Source of the DNA: Deltaproteobacteria bacterium
GTDB taxonomy: Bacteria > Desulfobacterota > Binatia > UBA9968
Length of the DNA stretch: 40,430 bases
Assembly: GCA_016210115.1 (NCBI GenBank)
Contig: JACQUW010000068.1
Span: 1-40,430, forward strand
Reading direction: 5' to 3'
The notes beneath the pieces were generated by a model, which saw nothing but the letters and a program-made list of their open reading frames with translations, was not told where the DNA came from and did not search any database. Shown piece by piece: positions 15,792-22,351 of this stretch. Position 1 is the first letter of the stretch; each line of letters opens with the position of its first letter. Both the position numbers and the translations under genes were made by a program.

Positions 15792-18590
15792 TCAACGTGC
15801 CGTTCTAAAGAAAAAACGCTTCTGCGGAACTGGTTCTGACTGATCAACACCGCGGAAGCTTATGTTGACGTCAAAGTTCTCACGCCCAACACGAGGATTG
15901 ATGGTAAAGGAGTAATCTTGGTTTGGTTTGAGGCCGGACCGAAGATAAATCACGAAAGTCTTGTTGTCTCGCCAGCCAAAGCCATCCCTGCTACATTTCT
16001 TCCCGGTTGACGCGTCTGGAAAAAAAGAAGGATAGCAGCCTACGTTCCAACTTTGCTTCATAGGCTCGTCAAAAATGATGACAAGTTCTTTCAACGAAGT
16101 CGGGACGTTTATCGCGCCATCCTCGGGTATTGTCCGTACTACTCGAGGAACGTCTTCCAACGACGTGCCCGTCACAACTGCGGGTCCTGTTCTCTCTGCG
16201 GACTCTTTAGCCGTTGCCTGCTTACGCTCCCCAATCAGGACGGCGAGAGGAATTTCTCTTCCACCTCGTATAACTTTGAGTTTAACCCTTGTACCCACTT
16301 CCGTGTTCGCAACCAACCTTGGGAACAATCTCGGATCCTCAATTTGCTTACCATCAAATTCAATAATCACGTCGCCAACTTTTATCCCGGCATGTTCTGC
16401 AGGAGAATCCTTTTCAACACCTCCAACCAAGGCGCCTCGGTCCTTCCAGGGTCCCAGAGACTTTGCAATCTCCGGAGTCACCCTTTGGATGCGCGCACCG
16501 AGCCAGCTTCGTCTCGTTGGCCCCTTTTCTCCGCCATCTGGCACCGGCTCAGGCTCTTTGTCCTTCACCACAAGCGCGAGTCGATGACTTGTCTCCTGGT
16601 ACGCTGCTGAAATCATTGCCTTGCCTGCCTTGTGTCCAATGGTCATTCCTCCGGGGCCGATTTCCGCGACACTTGGGTTACTGCTACGCCACACAACCTT
16701 TTCTGAGAGGTCGCGCACCTCCCCATCCGAGTATTTTCCTTCTGCTTTGAGTCGCGCGGTTTCGCCAACAAGGATCGCTCTTTTCTCTGAGCGAACACGC
16801 AAAGATACGAAATAGGCAATTTCCGGAAGAACCGAGACAATCATCGGCTTACTGACAACCCCGGCATAACGAGCGGTAATCTGCGCTTCGCCTTTCTTGT
16901 TTGCGACTACTTCGCCTTCTTGAGTCACACTTGCGATAGCCTCATTGCTGCTTTCCCACTTAATACCCTGGCTAATTTTGACCGTATTCCCATCGGAGTA
17001 CAGGCCTTTGACCATGAGCGGCAGCCGCTCTTTGGCTCTAAGTTCTTGTTTATCGGCGTGGATGGTCAACGAGCGTAAGACCACCGGTTTTACAATTGTT
17101 TTCGGCTCTTCACCCCTTACTGTTATTCTTATGGGTTCAGCTTGGAGGCCTTCGTATCGAGCCCTGATTTCAGCATTGCCTTCCCGCAGGCCCTGAAGCT
17201 CCCCTGTAACGTTAACTGCAGCAACAGTAGGGTCACTACTCTCCCACTCTATGCCGTGAGCCACGGATTCTTCACGGCCATCTGAGTAGCGGGCGCGGAG
17301 AGTTAAGAAGGCCCATTCTTGAGGCATGAGTTGCGTCCTATTCGCATCCAGAGTGAGGGAGAGAATGCTTGCCGGTGGTACGGAGGCTTCTTGCGGCTTT
17401 TCTTCATCCTTCTTGGGGAGATAAGTTAACACGGCGATGAGCGCCAAAATAACGAAAATGACTGACGAAACACCGATGGTGACAAACTGCCACTTCCCTT
17501 TCGATCGTTTGGCCGTTTGGCGGCCAGTCCGCGGAGGAGATATTGCCGGGGTTGAAGGCCACTCCTCGTTTGTTTCGAAGACCGTCGCGCGGGCTGGTTC
17601 TTGCCGCTCCGCGATGTCCTCGAGAAACGCCTCACTCCTGGTTTCTCTTACCCGGGCTCGAGGTTCCAGCGTCTTTTTCAACTTGCCTATGATCTCCGCC
17701 ATATTTTCTGCGCGGTTCTCAGGCTTTTTCTCTAATGTCTGCATCACAACGTGTTCAACCGCGGGCGGTATTTCTCCCCGAAACTTTCTCAGCGGCGGCG
17801 GCGCGTCCTTAAGGTGTTTCACCAAGATTGCTCCAGGAGTGGGCGCGTCGAAGGGCGGCTCGCCGCTCAGCAGCTCGTAGAGCACGATTCCGAACGCATA
17901 AATATCCGTTTTTTCGCTTACCTCTCCGCCTTCGATCTGCTCAGGAGCCATATAGGCGGGAGTTCCCATAAGCGTTCCCGGCCGGGTGAGTCTTGTCGAC
18001 GCCTCCGCGTCTCTGAGCCTCGCGATACCAAAGTCAGTAAGCTTCACCTGATCCGCCGCCTTCGCGACCATAATGTTTTCGGGCTTGACGTCTCGATGAA
18101 TAACGCCGACACGGTGAGCCGCTTCGAGTCCTTCCGCTATTTGAATCCCCAACCCTACAGCTCTGGGAATGCCGAGTGCGCCCTCCTCAATGAGCTCCCT
18201 CAGATTACGACCTTCCACATATTCCATCGCAATAAACAGACTCCCGTCTTCTATCTGGTCGAAATCGTGAATCGTGATGACATGAGGATGGTTGAGCGAG
18301 GCGGTCAGCCGGGCTTCCTGTCGGAACCTTTTGACAAACTCTTCGTCCCAGACATACTTTTCATGAAGGACTTTGAGCGCCACTTTCCTGCCGATCGTCA
18401 CCTGCTCGGCCAGATAGACGGTTCCCATGCCACCTTCGCCCAACTTCTGCAGCACCCGATAACGGCCCTTCAGCACCCGGCCGATGAGGATGTCCTGCCT
18501 TGCTCCAGCTTCTTTAAGAACGGTGCCGTCAATTTCGCACACCTCTACCGCATCGCGGTAGCTTCGCTGGCATAGGGGACAGCGCTTCAT
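15792..18590 (-). CDS. Membrane Ser/Thr protein kinase with BIG2 repeats, PDZ and Ig-like domain
   Basis: A 932-residue transmembrane kinase. From ATG 18590: short Cys motif CPLC (4-7) with C18; kinase domain ~44-304 with GEGGMG (51-56), VALK Lys73, HRDVKPEN (165-172), DFG (186-188) and APE (215-217), all intact; acidic/basic linker; one membrane span ~368-391; three BIG2-type Ig repeats (~410-492, 506-589, 595-676), each with YSDG and WESS/WRSS; a PDZ domain (~695-788, GVEKDSPAEHAGIKVGDVI); and an SbsA-like Ig domain (~816-930, IIFDEPMK). The outside part should sit in the periplasm. T6SS loci often carry a kinase (PpkA) that switches secretion on; this is likely here, though no Fha or phosphatase is seen. 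A TTG at 18614 is an alternative start. Base composition looks less GC-rich than the tss genes. Confidence 0.9.
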   Translation of the reverse strand: MKRCPLCQRSYRDAVEVCEIDGTVLKEAGARQDILIGRVLKGRYRVLQKLGEGGMGTVYLAEQVTIGRKVALKVLHEKYVWDEEFVKRFRQEARLTASLNHPHVITIHDFDQIEDGSLFIAMEYVEGRNLRELIEEGALGIPRAVGLGIQIAEGLEAAHRVGVIHRDVKPENIMVAKAADQVKLTDFGIARLRDAEASTRLTRPGTLMGTPAYMAPEQIEGGEVSEKTDIYAFGIVLYELLSGEPPFDAPTPGAILVKHLKDAPPPLRKFRGEIPPAVEHVVMQTLEKKPENRAENMAEIIGKLKKTLEPRARVRETRSEAFLEDIAERQEPARATVFETNEEWPSTPAISPPRTGRQTAKRSKGKWQFVTIGVSSVIFVILALIAVLTYLPKKDEEKPQEASVPPASILSLTLDANRTQLMPQEWAFLTLRARYSDGREESVAHGIEWESSDPTVAAVNVTGELQGLREGNAEIRARYEGLQAEPIRITVRGEEPKTIVKPVVLRSLTIHADKQELRAKERLPLMVKGLYSDGNTVKISQGIKWESSNEAIASVTQEGEVVANKKGEAQITARYAGVVSKPMIVSVLPEIAYFVSLRVRSEKRAILVGETARLKAEGKYSDGEVRDLSEKVVWRSSNPSVAEIGPGGMTIGHKAGKAMISAAYQETSHRLALVVKDKEPEPVPDGGEKGPTRRSWLGARIQRVTPEIAKSLGPWKDRGALVGGVEKDSPAEHAGIKVGDVIIEFDGKQIEDPRLFPRLVANTEVGTRVKLKVIRGGREIPLAVLIGERKQATAKESAERTGPAVVTGTSLEDVPRVVRTIPEDGAINVPTSLKELVIIFDEPMKQSWNVGCYPSFFPDASTGKKCSRDGFGWRDNKTFVIYLRSGLKPNQDYSFTINPRVGRENFDVNISFRGVDQSEPVPQKRFFFRTAR

Positions 18591-18677
18591 AGTGAACGGC
18601 TCAAAGTTACTCAATTAGCACAAGTGTAATACACCACCCGCATACCACCCCACTCATCTGAGAGAAAACCCCTTCAT

Positions 18678-19397
18678 TCAATAATCCAAGTGGAAATTGT
18701 CAATCATCGCTGCCCCCTCAGCATTGACGAGTTCTATCAAGAACTCCACTTGATATACTTTCGCGTCTGTTGACGGAAGGTGAAAATGGAGGAGCGCGCG
18801 ATTGATGTAATTGCTGAGATTGAAACTTTGGGAATGCCATGATCTGACCGGGGCTGTGCCGATTGCTTCCTGGTAGTGATGCGCGTCGTTACTTATATGG
18901 GTGTTGAGAGGTCCAGAGTGAAAAAAGGCCAGGTCCAGAACCAGAGGCTTTTTATGGTTAATATCACGGCCTAGGGGAAAGTTAGGAGAACTGACCCAGA
19001 TATTTATTGCGTACATCACCCAATGGCGTCCGCTTCCCAGGAAAGTGTGGGTATCTCGATAGAGACCAAGGCTCATCGTCAGCGTCTTGCCAGAAATCGA
19101 CAGGGGAGGGGGTTTATGCCAGGGAACGGGACCTTGATGTGTCCCGCCCCACGCGTCTCCCTGAATATACCTGACAAAGCCCCATTCCCCCCTTTCTTCT
19201 TTCCCGTACATGTAAGCATTGTTTCCTGTGCAGTAGAAACGTTGCCCGGAAAGCTTTCTATCGGCTGAGGTAAACGTTGCACCTTGTATGCCCCACGAAC
19301 CGCTGCCCCACGGCGCGGCCACGTAGAACATGTCTCGTATGTTTCCCGTGTCCATGTTTCCCAGCGAAAAGTTGCCATTGACATTCCATCGAGGCAT
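18678..19397 (-). CDS. Hypothetical beta-rich protein in the T6SS locus
   Basis: I do not recognise this 239-residue protein. It is rich in Trp, Tyr, Gly and Asn (WNVNGNFSLGN, VAAPWGSGSWGIQG, GEWGFVRYIQGDAWGG) and in alternating polar/hydrophobic strands, which suggests a beta-sandwich, perhaps a carbohydrate- or surface-binding fold. There is no signal peptide, membrane segment or catalytic motif. The C-terminus (VNAEGAAMIDNFHLDY) is typical of lectin-like beta-sandwiches. The ATG at 19397 has GGAGGG seven bases upstream; an ATG at 19436 lacks this. It lies 87 bp before the kinase and behind the sheath-leader remnant, so it may be secreted cargo or a partner of the kinase's outer domain; both are guesses from position. 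Confidence 0.65.
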   Translation of the reverse strand: MPRWNVNGNFSLGNMDTGNIRDMFYVAAPWGSGSWGIQGATFTSADRKLSGQRFYCTGNNAYMYGKEERGEWGFVRYIQGDAWGGTHQGPVPWHKPPPLSISGKTLTMSLGLYRDTHTFLGSGRHWVMYAINIWVSSPNFPLGRDINHKKPLVLDLAFFHSGPLNTHISNDAHHYQEAIGTAPVRSWHSQSFNLSNYINRALLHFHLPSTDAKVYQVEFLIELVNAEGAAMIDNFHLDY

Positions 19398-19525
19398 CGC
19401 CGCTCCCTCCGTATCTTCAATCCATCGCCACATCACCGGTGTTACTGCTCATATCTCTTTGACAATATTTTTCCGCTGACTGTGTCGATTATACTGAGCC
19501 CCACCTCCGGCAGCATCCGGATCTT

Positions 19526-19597
19526 TTAGCTCGTAATCAACGTGTCATCCATCCTTTTCGAGAACCGGATACCGGCACGGTCAGAACGCTTGGGCAT
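19526..19597 (-). pseudogene. Remnant of the TssB-TssC fusion start (23-codon frame)
   Basis: From ATG 19597 the minus strand reads MPKRSDRA, identical to the first eight residues of the fusion gene at 15650, and then diverges to a TAA after 23 codons. The ribosome site AGGAGGATC is also retained. The matching DNA (19571-19612) is 37/42 identical to 15624-15665. It is best read as a broken-off copy of the gene start left by a duplication or insertion, although it could still act as a short leader peptide for the genes behind it. Confidence 0.65.
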
Positions 19598-19612
19598 GTT
19601 TAGATCCTCCTT
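19571..19612 (-). repeat. Direct repeat copy B of the sheath-fusion leader
   Basis: Second copy of the 42-bp segment at 15624-15665, same orientation, 3947 bp away, five mismatches. Outside these bounds the flanks do not match. Confidence 0.8.
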
Positions 19613-19682
19613 AGCGCTTTCTTTAGACTAGGGCGGTAGGTTTTAAGAGTTGATAAATCGCCAGGATAACCTTCTTAAGAAG

Positions 19683-19713
19683 ATCATAATCCATAGAGGT
19701 TAGCCTCTGTCAA
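19683..19713 (-). promoter_or_regulatory. Sigma70-like promoter ahead of the kinase/sheath-fusion block
   Basis: On the minus strand a perfect TTGACA (19713-19708) is followed by TATGAT (19688-19683) with a long 19-base spacer; GATTAT inside it would give a 16-base spacer. The spacer contains a small inverted repeat (AGAGG...CCTCT) that could be an operator. Transcription would run into the sheath-leader remnant, the beta-rich gene and probably the kinase and fusion genes. Confidence 0.4.
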
Positions 19714-19875
19714 CTGAAAAACCGCTGCGTGCGGCAAGAATGACGATTCTACGCGACCGCCCCCACAGGACAACGTTTAGCTTCTACGGCTTGAAAAACG
19801 ATATTGATATTGACGGCCTTGTCCGCTAATCTCGGGGCATCTCTCTTAGCGCAAGAAAGCTCGGCACAAAGTGAT

Positions 19876-21087
19876 ATGGCAGGATTTCGCCTGATTATCG
19901 ACGGAAGGCCGGAAGGCCTCCCGCACGCGGACGGATACTACCGCTTTTTTCCACTCGAGCCATCGCCCGTGGAGGACATGTCGCTCAGCAACAAAACGAC
20001 AGCGGTCCTGACAAACACATCACTTGACACAGTCCTTAATGAAATGCTGAAGGTCGGCGCCGGGGGCGTAGTCATGCTCGTGTGTCACGCTTTCCAACAG
20101 GGATTACTCATGCCGATCGTGCCTGGCGGCCCGAATCAGCGTCTGATTGTCGGAACCGGCATGGCCATTATCGATAAGGCCATCAAGGCGGAGTCGGACG
20201 TTGCGGCCATCCGCGCGCTCCCTACAAGCACAGCAGAGCAACAGAAAACGGCTATCGATCGCTGGACGCGCTTTCTCAACGGTCTACAGCCCGGCATGGT
20301 GACGGGCTCCATTACCATCAAGGAGGCGGAGACCGCTTATGGGAAGTTTTTAGATAACGTGGCAAAAGGCCTGGAGTTCCAGGGGCCAAAGGCGCGCGAC
20401 GCGATGCTCGATCTGCTGCGGAGGGTCGTGCAGTTGCGAGGGTTAAAGCTCTCTCGCCTCGAACTTCGAGCGTGCAACATCGGCGACGACGACAAAACGA
20501 TGGAGGCGGTGCGCAAATTTTTCGGGTGCGAGCGCCTGCTGGCGCCAATCTTCGGGACGTTTTATCTCTCTCCCATCCTGGCGTTTACCTTACAAGGACT
20601 CTCCGACAACGATGAATTTATGGGCCGGCCGCGCCGGAGCCGAGGGAGGGTGCCCGGGCCCGTTGGGAGGGCCGCGCGCGACGACGTGTCCTCCGGATTA
20701 ATCATAGCGCAGAGCAATCACACGACACGCGGCTTCCTTCGGGAAACCTCTGTCCCCGTGGAATTCCAGTCGCGCCGTCTCTCGCCAAGCCTGCACCTGG
20801 GCGCGGTGAGCTCGTTCTATACCTTTACGTTGACGGTAGACGAAATCTCCGCGTTTAAATATCGAGCCTGGGCCGCCGTTGCCCCGGCCAAAGGAAAAAG
20901 AACGCCGGACTGGACAAAGGTGCAGAACTTTGTGCGGGGATGGATCATGCCGGGTTCGTCGTACACGGGCGGAGCGTTTCCGTTAGCCGGGCTCTGGACA
21001 CCCGATATCCAGGACCAGCCTTTCGTATTGCCGAACGAAACATCCTACCTGCGCTCCATCAACCAGGCGCCGCCTGTCAATCCATAG
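19876..21087 (+). CDS. Hypothetical protein with possible caspase-like (clan CD) fold
   Basis: A 403-residue protein on the opposite strand to its T6SS neighbours. I see no confident family. Two blocks resemble the catalytic strands of caspase/DUF4347-type proteins: a hydrophobic strand ending in His (GGVVMLVCHAF, His71) and another ending in Cys (SRLELRACNIGDD, Cys200), followed by a helix and the strand ERLLAPIFGTFY. The gap between His and Cys, about 130 residues, is longer than usual and holds a helical insertion. The C-terminal half shows no motif. ATG 19876 is chosen because the upstream TTG at 19804 has no ribosome site, but neither start is strong. It ends 67 bp from the PAAR gene, convergent. 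It could be a T6SS effector; this is inference. Confidence 0.6.
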   Translation: MAGFRLIIDGRPEGLPHADGYYRFFPLEPSPVEDMSLSNKTTAVLTNTSLDTVLNEMLKVGAGGVVMLVCHAFQQGLLMPIVPGGPNQRLIVGTGMAIIDKAIKAESDVAAIRALPTSTAEQQKTAIDRWTRFLNGLQPGMVTGSITIKEAETAYGKFLDNVAKGLEFQGPKARDAMLDLLRRVVQLRGLKLSRLELRACNIGDDDKTMEAVRKFFGCERLLAPIFGTFYLSPILAFTLQGLSDNDEFMGRPRRSRGRVPGPVGRAARDDVSSGLIIAQSNHTTRGFLRETSVPVEFQSRRLSPSLHLGAVSSFYTFTLTVDEISAFKYRAWAAVAPAKGKRTPDWTKVQNFVRGWIMPGSSYTGGAFPLAGLWTPDIQDQPFVLPNETSYLRSINQAPPVNP

Positions 21088-21154
21088 AAGAATGTAAAGG
21101 ACAAGATGTGAGATTGTTCCCTTGGACTATCCGTGCCATCGAGGAAATGCGAAT

Positions 21155-21511
21155 CTACCCGCCGATCAGCACAGTGCGCATTGCCGCGAGTTTCGGATCA
21201 CCAAGAAAAACTCCACAGGCTCCGATGTCGCCGCTGGGAGCCCAGCGGGCTGCGGGCATGTTATGAATAAAGACGGTCATTGAACCCTTGACGATGGGTG
21301 GAGGTGGCACGCCAGGGGGAGGGGGCGGATGAACGATCCCGCCGGTAATCGCGCCACTACAGATGACCGTGCAGTTCACGTGAGCCGCTGGAAGGAATTC
21401 GATCAGGACTATGCCCATCGGGCATGGGCCGGTGAGAGGAGGCCCGATGACCCCCGAGGGAACCAGCATGTCGTGGGTCACTGGGTCACCTTTGCGGGCG
21501 GCTGGAAACAT
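21155..21511 (-). CDS. PAAR-type T6SS spike-tip protein
   Basis: A 118-residue PAAR-like protein (DUF4150 style), which caps the VgrG trimer and sharpens or arms the spike. It begins PAARKGDPVTHDMLVPSG and ends in PAARWAPSGDIGACGVFLGDP...VLIGG, the two halves of a PAAR fold with conserved His/Cys positions, linked by a proline-rich loop (HPPPPPGVPPPP). No toxin extension is present. AAGGAG lies eight bases before the ATG. It is 84 bp downstream of the vgrG partner gene on the same strand, so it belongs to the vgrG module. Confidence 0.85.
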   Translation of the reverse strand: MFPAARKGDPVTHDMLVPSGVIGPPLTGPCPMGIVLIEFLPAAHVNCTVICSGAITGGIVHPPPPPGVPPPPIVKGSMTVFIHNMPAARWAPSGDIGACGVFLGDPKLAAMRTVLIGG

Positions 21512-21595
21512 ACTGTCTACTCCTTTACCAACCTAAAAAGCGCGAGTTGGACCGAAGCATCAAATCGTTTACGAGCGATCTGGTTACTGTCGATA

Positions 21596-22351
21596 TTAAA
21601 GCGTGTAAGGGATCGGCACATTTTCTTCGAGAATCATCTCATTTGCTTGGATTCGGCCATCGGCCGTGAGTTTCAGCTCAATGCGTACGAGATTTTGCCT
21701 TCTTAGTGCAAACACGACGCATTCCCAAGGTATACGGTCGGAAATTTGCGGTGGACGTATCACGGAGCGATACTTGTCTAACAGCTCGCGAAACCTGTGA
21801 GTATCGGGTTCGCTCAAGTTAGGCCGAGGCTGAATCTCGTTCACACTCTTGAGAATCTGAAAGCGATGAGCGAAGGACCTGGTGGTCTCAAGGAATGTTG
21901 TCAAGTAAGCGAGACGCATTTCGCTGCTATCGAGTCGCAAGCCTGCTTTTTGTGCCAGCTCTATATAACCTTCCGGGTTTGAAGCGAGAAAAACCGTAAA
22001 GCCGGAGCCAGCGCTGCCAATCGTAAACACGATTGGACGAGTCCGCATCAGGTAGGTAACTGAATAGATCGAGCCGTCTTGAAAAAAGGGAGTTGCGATC
22101 TGCTCCAACTTGGTCTCTTTGGCGCGGATCATCTCGGCCTGCCTCTTATCCAGAGCTTCAACCCTTTTGGCAAGACTCTCTTTATCCAACATCAGAAAAC
22201 CCTCCCGAGCTTGAGAAAAAGGATTTTCCCGGGTACCGCCCTGAGCGCCAGTGCCGGGAAAAACCATCGCTGCGCATAGCCCAAGTAACAACGTGTCTTT
22301 TACACGCTCGACCAGTTGGAACCAAAGCATAGCAGGACGTGAGATCCTCAT
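21596..22351 (-). CDS. Exported protein coupled to vgrG, candidate immunity protein
   Basis: A 251-residue protein with no family I can name. The N-terminus has a basic stretch, a hydrophobic core (TLLLGLCAAMVFPGTGA) and a likely cleavage site after GAQ, so it is probably exported to the periplasm. The rest is charged and helical (LDKESLAKRVEALDKRQAEMIRAKE) and then mixed alpha/beta, ending in a strand-rich C-terminus. Its ATG overlaps the vgrG stop as ATGA, which couples the two at translation. In T6SS loci a gene directly behind an evolved VgrG usually encodes the immunity protein that protects kin from the VgrG-borne toxin; export to the periplasm would fit a toxin delivered there. The role is inferred from position and signal. 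Confidence 0.62.
   Translation of the reverse strand: MRISRPAMLWFQLVERVKDTLLLGLCAAMVFPGTGAQGGTRENPFSQAREGFLMLDKESLAKRVEALDKRQAEMIRAKETKLEQIATPFFQDGSIYSVTYLMRTRPIVFTIGSAGSGFTVFLASNPEGYIELAQKAGLRLDSSEMRLAYLTTFLETTRSFAHRFQILKSVNEIQPRPNLSEPDTHRFRELLDKYRSVIRPPQISDRIPWECVVFALRRQNLVRIELKLTADGRIQANEMILEENVPIPYTL

Larger units (their letters stand above)
19398..19875. other. Divergent intergenic region with promoter and sheath-leader remnant
   Basis: About 480 bp lie between the minus-strand beta-rich gene and the plus-strand caspase-like gene. On the minus strand it holds a promoter-like pair (19683-19713) and a 42-bp remnant of the TssB-TssC fusion leader (19571-19612), described separately. A TATAAT box on the minus strand at 19488-19493 has no good -35. 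A palindrome TTCTTAAGAA lies near 19672. No further gene is seen. Confidence 0.5.

Noticed and set aside
19488..19493. TATAAT box ahead of the beta-rich gene
   Set aside because: No acceptable -35 at 16-18 bases and no extended -10; the TTGACA/TATGAT pair at 19683-19713 is more convincing.
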